Positions 22,838 through 34,722 of a DNA stretch of 64,000 nt are shown here, one piece after another; position 1 is the stretch's first letter; the number at the start of each line of letters is the position of its first letter. The DNA lies in contig CDMY01000396.1 in the NCBI GenBank assembly GCA_001179505.1, positions 1-64,000 on the forward strand. Direction: 5' to 3'. The position numbers and the translations under genes were made by a program. Below the pieces are notes generated by a model that did not search any database, was not told the DNA's origin, and worked only from the letters and a program-made list of their open reading frames with translations. Source of the stretch: Vitrella brassicaformis. Taxonomy: Eukaryota; Sar; Vitrellaceae.

Positions 22838-25553
22838 ATGCAGTGGCCGCAGGAGCCTTTCCCAGCCCACCCGCACCCATCGCAGGCCATGCTCCCCGCA
22901 CCCGCGTCCTCGGCGGCTGTGTCGGTCTTGCCGCCATCTCCTCGGGCCGATGCTGGTGTTGGGATGGGTGGGATGAGTGGGATGAGTGGGATGGGTGGGA
23001 TGATGGGCGAGCATCCCCATAGAGTGGCAGATCTGGACGTTACGGTGCTCAACTTCGCCCAGTGGATCAGCGATTTGAAGATGCGCAGCAGCTCCAGCCA
23101 AAACACAATTTTGGCCGAGATGGGCGTCATTCGCAATGTAGGCACGCTGGTCCATTACAACACGGGCGGGATGGAAGGGATGTGTGTCCGTGGGCGTGTG
23201 TGTGCAGGGGATCACGAGCAACAACACGGAGTTGATGGAGTTTCGGCGTCACACGGCCACCGTGCAGCAGCAGATGCAGAGCCAGATAACCGACCTCAGA
23301 GATGTGAGCCATTCCACGCACACACACAGAAATGCCCTCGCTCCCTCACCGGCACTTATTGGTGGATGGGATGGATGGATGGTTGCAGAAGTTGATGGAT
23401 GCCTACAACGAAATCGCCAACATGGTCAAGGCACAGACACAGTTCCAACAGGTGGGCATGGATGGATGGACGGACGGACGGACGGACGGATGGGGGGTTC
23501 CTCACATCAACACAGCCACTGACCGTGTCTGTCTGTGTTGCATTCGTATGGTGGGCTGGCTGGCTGCAGGAGATGCGGAGCGAGTACCAGGGGCTGCAAG
23601 AGGTAAGTCAGAGAGAGCAGGCCGCACGACACAACACCCATCCTTTCTACTTTCCTTCTCCATTTTGTCTTGCCCTATACATGGATGGCAGCAACTTCAG
23701 CTCAAGACCATCCAACTCGAAACACTCAAGAAGGTGGGTGAGGCGAAGGCCAACTGGCCTGCAGGAAAACAAACAAACGAACGAAATACACGCGGCTCAC
23801 CCCTGCCCCGTATGCATTGCATGCGATGGCATGCCATTATTCCACACCAGGCCTACAGCCAGACGCACCAGCAGCTGCAGACACAGATCACCAACCTACA
23901 AAACGTACCCACACACCCACTCCCACAGGCACACCCACACCCACACCCACACCCACATACACATACACATACACGAAATCCAGGCAGGCAGGCACTGCCG
24001 ATTCTTTGTGTGTATCTGTGTGTGTATCTGTGCACTACACAGGAGTTGAGTGAGAGTCAGTCGCGTTTGGATGAGTACCGTCGCCAGAGCGACCGGGCCA
24101 ACGAGGACGGCATGCAGAAACTCTGCGAACTCCAAGTGGTAAGCGATCAATCAATTGACGCCACGCCCTCCCACCAAATTGACCGCACGGCCCCCCTGAT
24201 ATATATATATATGTGTGTGTGTGTGGATGGATGGATGCATTCAGTCGTCGGAGATGCAGCGTCAGGAGTGGCAGAAGTTCCGGAATACCTACGAGGAGAC
24301 ATCGGCTAATGTACACAGCACACAAAAGGACATACAGCAGGTCGGCAGAGTAGATGGCTGTAGTAAGGGAGGGAGGGATACGCTACGCAGAAAGGATCTC
24401 TCCGTCTGCAATCAAATCGTGTGTGTATGTCGCGTGGGGTGCATGCGATGCCTGCAGGACTTGGGAGGCTTGTTGAATGACTTCCGCGAGTGGAAGGTAC
24501 GTATGCATCAGTGGCCATGCAGGACGACAATCAAATTACCATCCCCCATCCATCCATCCATCCATCCATGTGGATGGATGGAACACTGTGCCGGCCGTGC
24601 CGTGTATGTGTGTCTGTCTTTCTTTCTTCAGGCGGTGATAGAGAGCAACCACGAGGCGCTCCATCGCAGTGTCGTGGGACTCGACGCAAGACAACAACCG
24701 CAACACCAGACATCATACAGAAAAGAAGACGGGCACGTACCCCACACAGACAACACAGACAAAGACGTACGTACGCTCTCACACATGGGCACTCACACAC
24801 GAATAGATAGATGCACAGATCCTGCAGGCAGGGTACCCTTTCAATTGTCTGTCTTTGCGCGTCTGTCTGTCTGTCTGTGTGTTCAGTCGTCCCGGGGCCT
24901 AGCCGCTAATGATAGCATAGAGGTGCTGGGGGGCACGGTTGCACAGAGGACCACCAAGGTGGGCGGGGCGGGGCGGGGCACAAACCAAAGCCGCACACCA
25001 ACCCGCACGGCACGATGAGTGTTGGTGTTGTGTGTTGTGTGTCTCAGGGTGGTGGTTTCGGTGTGCACCCATCCGTCGTGGCGCCGCTGCCATCCCCGGC
25101 CAATGTCGCCAGTGAGAGCCCCCGAGGGCCCACACCAACACCCACAGGCGAACAGGTCAACCAACCGACACATATATACGATAAAGAACAAAGTGGCAGC
25201 CAACCAATCCATTCGTTTGTTCGCTATATACAGGGATACAGCAAGGGCGTTCCCACTCCGCCCGCTGCCGTGCCCACTGCATTCAACGGCGTGCAGCACC
25301 AGCACCATCAGCAGCATCAGCATGGCCCACACGCCCCTCCTGGCGCCCTGCTGCCCACACAGAACCGGGCCACACTGCACCAGCACCAACAGGTGGATGG
25401 ATGATGAATCAATCAATCGGTGGATGGATGGATGGATGCCTTATGGATGGATGGCATGCTGGCCTTGCACTGTGTGTGTGTATGTGATGCGTGTGTCAGG
25501 TGGCCGGGCGTCAGTTTACATACGGTCCGTATGCGGGGCCTTTCTTCAGATAA
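22838..25553 (+). CDS. Coiled-coil protein, 14 exons, all phase-0 introns
   Basis: Exons: 22838-23138, 23208-23303, 23389-23451, 23570-23602, 23692-23733, 23851-23904, 24043-24138, 24245-24340, 24458-24496, 24632-24766, 24887-24958, 25048-25155, 25234-25392, 25500-25553. Every intron falls between codons, and the internal exons are 33-159 nt. The N-terminus is Pro/Met/Gly-rich (GMGGMSGMSGMGGMMG). Exons 2-9 encode continuous helix-forming sequence with Gln, Glu and Leu at heptad-like spacing (KLMDAYNEIANMVKAQTQFQ, QLQLKTIQLETLKK, QLQTQITNLQN, EMQRQEWQKFRNTYEE). The C-terminal third is His/Gln/Pro-rich and ends YGPYAGPFFR. It is most likely a structural coiled coil, for example of cytoskeleton or basal body, but the partner cannot be read. 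Exon 10 has an alternative donor at GGGCAC|GTACCC. Confidence 0.85.
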
Positions 25554-26257
25554 ACAAATAGCACACACACCTGTCTGTCTGTCCGCCCCGTCCGTCCACA
25601 CGTGTGTGCTATGGCCGCACACAGCACAGTGGCCGATCGATTTTGACCGGTTATGCATTCTATGCAGCTGTAGCTGTAGCTGTCCCTGGACGTCTCCTTT
25701 CCTACACGCATGATTCAATTCTGTCCACACAACTTGTCACTTAATTGCCGCCCACCGGCCCTGACAAACACAACACATCAAACTCAGGCTGTTTGTCTGT
25801 TTGCTTCCCCGCCCATCTGATGGGCAGCGCCGCTCAGATGAGATGACGGTGATCAGCCCATCGCCCCGCACAATGATTCCATTCCACTGGCACCCTCCTT
25901 TTACGCCTTTTTACGCCGCGCTTGGGACATGAGGACACGTGTTGCGTACAACACGTCTCACACCTCTTCAGTGACGCACACAGAGTTGATGTCAGCGTCA
26001 CGTTGCAGACAACAGCTCGTGTCACGGACAGTTCAAGTGGCCAGATCTGGGAACAGCCACTGGCCCTGCGCATCAGAGACTCTTGTCGGAAGTGCTGTAC
26101 AGGCTCCCAACATGAGCTCACGGATGCGCCGAGATTGGCGGTCGTACACAGATTCCATCCACCTCTCGCGCTCTCTCTCCCCCCAGCCCGCCCATCACAA
26201 TGCTACCTCTACCCACAGCAGCCAACCAGGAACCCACGTATCTACACACCGCACCCC
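25554..26257. other. Intergenic between convergent genes
   Basis: 3' flanks of the coiled-coil gene (+) and POP4 copy A (-). The long plus frame from 25922 is antisense shadow in its second half. No feature recognised. Confidence 0.45.
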
Positions 26258-27380
26258 TCAGAGCCAGCCGAGCCCCAGGCCCTTGGTGGTCGGCTTGAAT
26301 TTGACTTTGGATCGCACACTTGGGCGGTAGGCCAGCTGCGGGCCGTGCAGAAAGTACTTGACGCCCATCACGACCACACTCAGCACCACCTGGCCCTTGA
26401 CCACCGTGCGAAGGCGGCTGTCCTGGCACATCAGCCGAATCGTCTGCTCGGTCTCCTGCACGATAATGCCGTCAAGACCGATGTAACTCGGCACCCTGGC
26501 CTTGTCCACCCTCACAAATGCGCCATGCAGGTCGGCCGCCGCCNNNNNNNNNNNNNNNNNNNNNNNNNNNNNNNNNNNNNNNNNNNNNNNNNNNNNNNNN
26601 NNNNNNNNNNNNNNNNNNNNNNNNNNNNNNNNNNNNNNNNNNNNNNNNNNNNNNNNNNNNNNNNNNNNNNNNNNNNNNNNNNNNNNNNNNNNNNNNNNNN
26701 NNNNNNNNNNNNNNNNNNNNNNNNNNNNNNNNNNNNNNNNNNNNNNNNNNNNNNNNNNNNNNNNNNNNNNNNNNNNNNNNNNNNNNNNNNNNNNNNNNNN
26801 NNNNNNNNNNNNNNNNNNNNNNNNNNNNNNNNNNNNNNNNNNNAGTCCACCCTCACAAATGCGCCATGCAGGTCGGCCGCCGCCAGCCGGCTGCCCCTCT
26901 CGGTGATGGGCAGCCGCTCGTGCATCAGCTGCTCGGCGTACTGGCTCCACAACTCATTCAGGGGGAGGCAGTCGGCATAACTCAGTGTGCCGTCTTGCAA
27001 GTCGTAGAGGCCCCGTCTCCTGGCCTCGTTGTTGCTCATCTTGGTGAGCCGCCGTGGTGGCTTCTGCTTGGCCTTGGGCTCTCCCTGCTGCTGCTTCTTG
27101 CTGGGCTGGTTGTCCAGCCGCATCACTCGCCCCTTGACCTTGCCCTCGTACACAGCGGCCGGGTCATCCCGCATCGACGGCACCGCGTCCGTCAGGAAGT
27201 CGAGAGCTTCCTGACAAGAGCAGCATCGTCCGCCGTGGACGAAGGGGGATGGGGATGCTCTGCCGAAGGCCCTGGCGCGTAGAGAGGGTGGCTTGGGCGT
27301 GACCCATCCACATTTTGCCGATCCAGATATCGCTCAGCGGCAGCCCGCGCATTCTTGCGGGACACGTTGTGACGACTCAT
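26258..27380 (-). pseudogene. POP4/RPP29 copy A, frameshifted, with assembly gap
   Basis: This is the RNase P/MRP protein subunit Rpp29/Pop4, nearly identical to the intact copy at 48091-48858, read on the minus strand from Met at 27380. After DDAAL a 14-nt insertion (about 27207-27220) throws the frame, ending in a stop 62 codons from the start. The rest of the reading frame is still open and retains SYADCLPLNELW, DLHGAFVRV and SYIGLDGIIVQET. A 300-N gap interrupts the gene, but the 40 nt on its left are repeated on its right, so the gap is probably not real and the two halves should be joined directly. The gene is divergent from the RAP gene and lies in duplicated segment A. It could be a recent pseudogene, or a sequence error could mimic the insertion. 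Confidence 0.85.
26544..26843. other. Assembly gap, 300 N
   Basis: A run of exactly 300 N. Bases 26504-26543 on its left are repeated at 26845-26884 on its right, which suggests overlapping contig ends. Confidence 0.95.
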
Positions 27381-27916
27381 TCCCTTTCTTTGCCCTTTTT
27401 GCCATGGCGAGCTCAGTCCCGGGCTCGCATAATTGCAAGCTCAGCCCTCAGCTCGCAAAATATTCCCTGCTTTTTCCTTCGTCAGACGTTGAGAGCTCAT
27501 CGAAGGGAAGCGACCTATGCGACAAAATCGCTAAACGAATGTGCCACTTTCGCGAGAAACGGGGTGATCGAGTGAGGATCGAATTCCTCTTTTTCTCGAA
27601 CCTGGCAAATTCGTTTGCGATTTTGTCGCGGGAGGCGCTGCTCTCTGTGGCTACCAGTATACTCAGTCAAAGAAAATTCGCAAAAATGGGGAAATGCCAA
27701 AAGGGGCACCGGGAAGCTGAGCTCGCACGCTGACTCGTGCTCTAAGAAGCTCAGCAGACGGCAGCTGATGTGCTCGTTGATGTGCTTGGATGGAAGATCT
27801 GCCAAAATCGACGCCAATGCTGCTCGTGGGATCTGTCAAGACGAATGCAGTTCTATCTCTGGGTGATCAACATGCTCGCCCACTCTGTCAGCACAGCCTT
27901 CGTCCCCCTCCTGCTG
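27305..27916. repeat. Duplicated segment A (POP4 5' end plus PhyH leader)
   Basis: Inverted relative to segments B (37515-38612) and C (47099-48176). It contains the POP4 start codon region, the shared intergenic sequence (including the CGCGAGAAACGGGGTGATCG block) and the PhyH 5' leader with its short upstream ORF. Identity with B and C stops at 27916, five bases short of where the PhyH start codon would be, right after CTCCTGCTG. Confidence 0.9.
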
Positions 27917-30900
27917 CCCCCCAAGGCTCCATCTATCGCTCATCATCCTTCCGTCAACCGGAGGGAGAGGTGGGCCGTCATCAAGGGTGCATCCACACCA
28001 GCAAGCGCCACGAAACAGCAGGGACCATCACGGCCAGCGGCTTCTCGCCGCCGCCCCAGCAGCAGCGAGCAGATACGACAAGCTGCGACGTCGGATGAGC
28101 TGTTAGGCGTCTGCCATCGCTACCGGGGCTCCCTTCGTCCCTTCACGTGCAGCGTGGCGCTGCTGCAGCTTTCCAAGGTTGCGCGAGGGGCTGAGCAGCT
28201 GCGGACCATGAGAGAGGACAGTCGGTTCCAGCAGCTGGTGGAGGAGACCCTGGCGGGCATCGACAAGATGGAGCCAAGGTCACTGGCTACTTGTCTTTGG
28301 GCTCTGACAAGGTCAACATGATAAGACAATAGGCAGGCGAGCCGGCCCACCCATCATGGCTGCAAGCCCCCATTCACGCGTTCGCTTGTATCGCAGACTG
28401 GGCGCCGATGTTCCTCGTGAATCCCTCGATCGCTTCAGTGCCGCCATCCTGGCGTACGCAGCGACGCCGGGTGCGTTTGAGGAGGCTGACATGGGATTCT
28501 TGTGGCATGCCGTGGCCGAGGGAGGGATCAGGCACGATGCGGCGGTGAGGGCGCTGATGCGGATGACGAAGGAGAGCTTCGTCCGCGTGACGCCCCGTAC
28601 TTTGGCTGCCATGATCAAGGCCATAAGCAGAGGCCAGTGGAGGGACGATGAAATGCTAGAGGTTAGCGCTGACTGGGCACGCGATGGACGTGTCTTCCAT
28701 ATCCTTTGTCTCTTCTGTCAGCTGTCCACCTCGCGGCTATTGCGTGACCTCGCGGGTCGCCCTGATACCGTCCCCAACAGTCTTGTGGCCACGGCTTTAC
28801 CTGCGTTAGGGGACCTTGGCCACCACCCGCCCTCTCTGCTGCCCCTCACTGCGCAATATCTGATGTCAGCATCACCTCACGCCGACCTCGCTACCAAGTG
28901 GAGAAGGGGAAGCATCGCGCCGTTCATGAGAGGACTGTGTCAGCATCTCGCCGCAGTGTATCCCGACGGAAGCAACCCACCTCAGACGCTGATCGACCTG
29001 GCAACGCATTGGTCTCGGAGTCTGTTGCCGCTTCTTGATGGCACCCCATCATCTCTTCTTGATGCGATCACCATGGTTATGGTGCGGCTGACCTATGGAG
29101 GGCCTTTCAGGTGCCATTATCTGGATGAAGAGACCCATTTTGGGCGTGCTGCCGTGGAGGGCTTCTTTGTTGCGCTCAAGAGCGCGTGGCTGGCTAGAAT
29201 CGAGACGGCCGAGGGACGAAAGGACATCGAAAGTGCAGAATGCTCCAACGCCATCGCCTTCCTCAAAGCTCGAGGCGAGCACGAGGCCGCAGACGAGCTG
29301 GCTATCATGCACTCTGGCGACAGGATGGGCCAGGCAGCTTTCAGCCGGACGCTCTCGCGAGATATCGAGACTCTCTCGTGGGACGACCTGCTCAGCCGAT
29401 GCTGTTCCTTTCGCCTCGACGATCACCGCGCGGGCATCCCCTTCCTCGATGCAACCAATCTCGCTCTCGCCATTGCAGGCATTTCCGTTACGGCCGTGGA
29501 CATGGAAAGGCGGAGAGACCTCTTTACCGACCATAGATTCCTGGCCCTCGTCGCACGTGCCGTCGACAAGATGCGCACGGCCGATTTGATGCTACAGGCC
29601 AACGCCGTGAGCAGCCTCGCGAAGCTTGGCTGGTGGGAAGGCGTGGCGGAGGGCGACCTGGGGCTAGAGTGGCGGTCATATGAGACGCTGGTTTGCAATG
29701 CACTGGCCGCAGCGGAGAGGGAAGCGGGTGAGGGAAGGGTGGACTGGCAGGCAGTGGCCACGTTGGTATGGGCGGTTGGTCACGTGGGGGTCGCCACTGA
29801 TGGCATCCGCCAGGTGAGCAGCGCCAGGCAAAAGGCAGGCAGAGACATCCAATCATCTCATTGATTTCCCTTTCCTTCCAGCGCCTGTCATCTCTCCTGT
29901 CTCGCTGCTCGCCCGACGGCGACGCGCTTCGCGAAATCGGGGCCATCGCAACCATGTTATTCGGATTGGGGTCACTCCAGTGGACGGCAGGGGATAATTT
30001 CACACGGCTCGTCCAGCACTATGTGGTCCGTGTTAACGGCAGGCGGCCTGAGAAGACGTCACAGGGCCTCGCGAACGTAGTCTGGGCAATGGGGAAGCTG
30101 AAATGGAGGGATGACAAGACGCTCAAGGTCAGCAACGCTGGGGGTCTCCTCACTTGCTTACCCCTACACTATGGCGTTTTCGCAGGCTCTCGAGCCCATA
30201 GTGATCCACCACCTGAACCATACCCAGCCCGAAGGCATGTCGCAGATTCTGTGGGCCATGGGTCGACTGAAATGGTCGTCGTCTCGTCTGCTCGACGCCG
30301 TGGCCACAGCCATCTGCAGCCGCGAGGATAGTCTTGCAGCCGCGAGCATAAGAGATGCTGACTTGATGCTGCTGACGATGGCCAGCTTGGGATGGCGAGA
30401 CGAAAGGCTGCTGTCAAGGGTGGAGAGGTGCGTGCGGGAGGAAGCGTCGGAGGCAACACCTGAGGTCAGGGGATGGATGGATGAATGGATGTGTGGACAG
30501 ACACACGTCTGCCTCCCTGTGTTGTGTGTGTGTCAGGAGTGTGGGTCGCTGATATGGGCTGCGGGTGAGCTGCAGTGGGACTCCCCTCCCCTACTGACCA
30601 AACTCACCGACACCCTGCAACGGCACATCAGGTACCACTCACTACCCACACACATGCATTGCATTGCATTGCATTCACGCACACATGAATGAATACACTC
30701 GCGTGTGTATTGCATTGCTGTCCTCCAAAGTGTATGTGGCGGTGGTGCGACCTCCCTCTCGCCCAAGACAATTTACCTCACCCTGCACGGCCTTCGCATG
30801 CTACAGCACAGCGACCATCTGCTCGTGGGGCAGATGGTGGCCCTGGTCCCCTCTCTGCTGCAGAGCATGACGGCAGAGAGTGAGATGGACCCGGCCATCG

Positions 30901-33900
30901 AGCGGCTGCTGAATGAGTTGAGCCAGCTTCCACCGATTGATGCCTCACTCGACAGTCTCATGCTCGACAGCGTTGCTGCGGTGAGTGGGGCGAGAGGGTG
31001 AGTGCACAGAGGGCGGCGGCGGTAGTGATCCTTCCCTGTACTTTTCTGTCAGTACGTGTCCGGCCACATATCGCATGCTGACGAGGGCACACTCCGTGCG
31101 GCTGTGAGGTTGTTCGCAGCGCGTGGCGACGTCATGGAGCTGATCAGGTCTATCACCGAAGCCGCAACAACAGCTCAATACGACGATGCAGCCAAGAGAA
31201 AGGTATTTATTACACAGGTCTCCCCTCAACCCTCACACAACACAACCGTGTCTGTGTCCTCGTTCCTGTCTGTCATCAGGCAGCCCGGCGGGCTCTTCTC
31301 GTGTACCATCGCACCGGCATGGCCCCTGACGACCCCCGCACGCTGTCATGGCTGCTCGACGCATCCCTCCAGGAATTGCATGAAGAGGACACGTCTTCTC
31401 TGGTCAGCCTCCTCTCAACTCACAGAAGCATCGGGGGGCTTGGCAACAGGCGGATGGAGCCGTTGCTGACGGAGCTGGGGGGTAGACTGAATGAGGGTAA
31501 CATGACCCTACATGAGGTGACGGGACTCCTGGATGGCCTGGTGGACCGCTATCCGTCGTTCGTGGAGGACCACCGTGACGCCATCGCCAAACAGGTGCGT
31601 CTTCATGTGCAGCACACACGTCCATGCGATATGGAATGTCTGTTGCCTGCCGGATCAGGTGACGGCCGCAGTGGAGCGATCGCGACCTTCTCACAGTGTT
31701 CCCGACCCACGAGAGCCATCCAAGCGACTCGCCGACCTGTGGAGGCTTGCCCGGATCACCCCACGGGTGTTCGACGGTGTCCCTGAGGCCGTCGTGGTGG
31801 CCCTTGCATCGGCAAACGTGGAGGGCGTGCAATGGGAGCGGAAACGACGCGTGCACTTGCTGCTGACGCTGTGCAAGCTCTTGCGTGACCAGCAAATGAA
31901 GAAGAAAACGGAGAGGCTGCTCGTTAAGGCGATTGAGGAACGGATCGCGGATGTCGTACTCCCTGCCAAGGACACATCCTCTCTCGAGGCCGACGAGACG
32001 GCGGCACTCGGGCTGGCCTTGGCCTACATGCACCAGCATCAGCACGGCAAACGGCTGGCTGACGCGTATCCGGCCTTCTACACATCGCTGATGGACACCA
32101 TCCTCACAGTTCTATTGTACCACCGCACAGCCCTCGACCCTTCATCCATCGCCAGCCTCATTTTCGCCGTCGTACATCTCCCGGGTGTGTTGCCACAGTC
32201 GGCGGTCGACATGGTCATCTCTCGCGCGCTGAGGGAGGAACCATCTGCGCGCGTGGCGGCCATCTTGTGTCGTTATGTGGCGATCGGAGGCGCGGCTGCC
32301 AGCTGGCGACCTGTGAATATGATGGTTGACCGGTTGGCGGCGGATCATGACGCGGGAGAGGTCCGACGAGCCTTGAGGGTGTTCGAACGCGCTGAGCTGG
32401 GGCGGGCTGATGCACAAGTGGGCTGGGCTAAATGGGGGGAGAGAGTGAAGAGGGACGTGGTCAGGTCACTTCACTCACGTGTCTGTGCTGTGTGTGTGTG
32501 TATGGTATGGGTGGGGTGGATGCAGCGCCTGGTCGACGTCATTCTTGAGCGCGGTCTGTCACGTCATTATGGGCCCCCTGACGTCGTCATGGCTGTGCTG
32601 GATATTGCCGTGGAAGTTGCGAGGAGGGCTGACGTGGCCGAAGGGGTGAGGGAGCGGGTGGAGCAGTACCTGGCGGGCCCTCTCACAGACACGAAATCGC
32701 TCAGCAGGTGAATGGAATTTGAAAGGCATTCATTCATTCATGTTCGAGCTGCTTCCATCGACTGGGCGGTCCATTCCATGTGTGTGCTGTGCTGTGCTGT
32801 TGTGTCAGGATGGACATGAGGGCTCTGCGTCGATTGATTGGGCTAATGGCGTTCGCAGAGGACGGCAAAAGGATGACCGCCGAGGCAGACCTCACCACAT
32901 GGAGGGTAACTAACACAACCCAAGAAGCACGCAACCTTCTTTGCTGTACTCCCCTGGTGCCTGGTTGTGGCTGTCTCTCATTTTAGGCCATTTGCGAGCG
33001 ATACATAAGCCTCTTGGCGTCAGCCGACCTCCCGGCCACCCTGCTCACGTTCGAGCATCTCGCCAATGCCCGAGTGCATCACCCCGCCCTCATGGAGGCA
33101 CTCGCCACTGCCATCGAGTATCGTGGTTCCCTGGACACGATAAGTCCAGCTCTGGTGTGTCGATGCGCATCGGCTCTGACGCTCTGTGCTCCGACGGATG
33201 GGTTGAGGAGATGTGCTGCTCTCATCGCAGATACCGCTGGTGTGTGAGCTGCGCACACAACACTTGCCATGCCATGGGTCAGCCATTTGGTGTAGGGTAG
33301 GCATGACTAACTGGTGTGCAAATGTCTGTCAGATCGGCGGCAGCTGGACCTTGACTTGGTCGTCGCGTCGATTATTGGCCGTGCGCTCGCCGTATGTGGG
33401 GTGTTTGAGCCGGCTGGGCTGTTCAAGCGCATCTTCTCACACGCTGCGGTGCTCACGGCCGACAAGGCAATGGACGAGGCGACACAGATTGTGGCATCCC
33501 GGCTGCAGCAGGCTCGCCTTGCGTGGGAGGTTGAGTGCGGTTCCCTTCCAACATCACCGACAGAGCCACAGCCGCCGCCGGCCACTCGTCCACAAGCGTC
33601 ATCCTGGGTCGACCAATGCGCCGACGATCTGCAAGACACCGACGCGGCCATCGATGAGCAGGGGTCTGAATGGAGCAGCGATGGGGGAGAGGACAACAAG
33701 TGGGTCGTTCCGGGGGCTGTGGGTGGGGGAGGGGTGCGGGCACTGGCAAGGTGGCAGAGGGCGCTCACGGTGGTCGGGGAGGAGGTGGCCACCAAGTCAT
33801 CTCGCCTGCACACACTCGTGTCGGACCAGCTCGATGCTCTCGGCGTCCTACATGAGAACGAGGCCGTCACAAAGGAGGGCGTCTCGATCGATGTCCGAAT

Positions 33901-34597
33901 CACACTGGTAAGGTGAACCGACCCACGCACATATCCATGGCCGGCCACCTGTGCTGTCGTTGTGTGGTGGCTTGGCTGTGCTGTGCTGTGCAGCGGGGTC
34001 ATGAGAAAGTTGCCATCGAGGTTGACGGCCCGAAGCACTTTGTCCGAGACGTCACTACGGTCAGTCAGTCAGCCAACCAGACAGTCGGTCGGCACGTAGC
34101 CACCCACTCCATGTATGTGTGAATATGTCGACCGCTCTGTTGTCTGTGTGTCAATGACTCCTCCGGTCACTCATGTATGTCAGGGTGCCTTCATCGCCCA
34201 CGCCACCGCCGTCCACAAGCGACGAACGCTGGCCAGCAGAGGCTGGAAAGTCATCTCGCTCGACTTCCTCTCCATCGACCAGCGAGGCATTTCCTATGTG
34301 CAAGATGAGCTCACACGTGCGGGAGTCCTGGCAAGTGCCGCTGGGTGTGATGATGACGACCCCATTGACCTGCTCAAGAAGCTGCGGGTTAGAAACAACA
34401 AAGGTCGGGGGCTGGGCATCGCGTGGAGCGAGAAGGATCGGTGTTTTCGCGTCCGTCTGCAGCACGGAGGAAGGAGGCATGACCTGGGCAAGTTCGCGGC
34501 CAGGCGGGGAGGGGTGGGGGTGGCTCTCGACAAGGCCCTGGCAGCGAGGAATGGATTGGCTGCGCAGCTGGGGCTGCCACTAGTGGAGGGCGTGTGA
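27872..34597 (+). CDS. RAP-domain protein with helical repeats and AP2-like C-terminus
   Basis: Exons: 27872-28311, 28337-28661, 28722-29813, 29882-30127, 30186-30464, 30537-30631, 30731-30980, 31053-31202, 31280-31594, 31659-32459, 32526-32707, 32809-32905, 32987-33239, 33333-33907, 33994-34059, 34184-34597. About 1,900 residues. The middle holds FASTK/OPR-like repeats built round a Leu-Trp-Ala core: SLATCLWALTR, GLANVVWAMGKLKWRDDK, MSQILWAMGRLKWSSSRL, CGSLIWAAGELQWDSPP. The RAP domain follows (KVAIEVDGPKHFVRD then HKRRTLASRGWKVISLDF). RAP proteins act in mitochondrial or plastid RNA metabolism. After it comes GRGLGIAWSEKDRCFRVRL, resembling an AP2 strand pair. The start (MLAHSVSTAFVPLLL) lies inside duplicated segment A. 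The first intron, 28312-28336, would be only 25 nt. Confidence 0.85.
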
Positions 34598-34722
34598 CGG
34601 GATGAGTGTGGGCTTATGCATGCGAGCGCTTTTTCTGTTGATACGACCGTCTTGTAGCGCAGAACTCCTCTGTGGCCCCGAGATTTACACATGTAAACAA
34701 CAGAGCTTTTTGCGGAAAGAGA

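Noticed and set aside
23905-23975. CACACCC and CACATA repeats as a minisatellite or CRISPR-like array
   Set aside because: Simple microsatellite within an intron; no spacers and no repeat unit of CRISPR size.
25922-26330. Plus-strand ORF running into the first gap
   Set aside because: Half of it is antisense to POP4 copy A, and the rest shows no domain or splice support.
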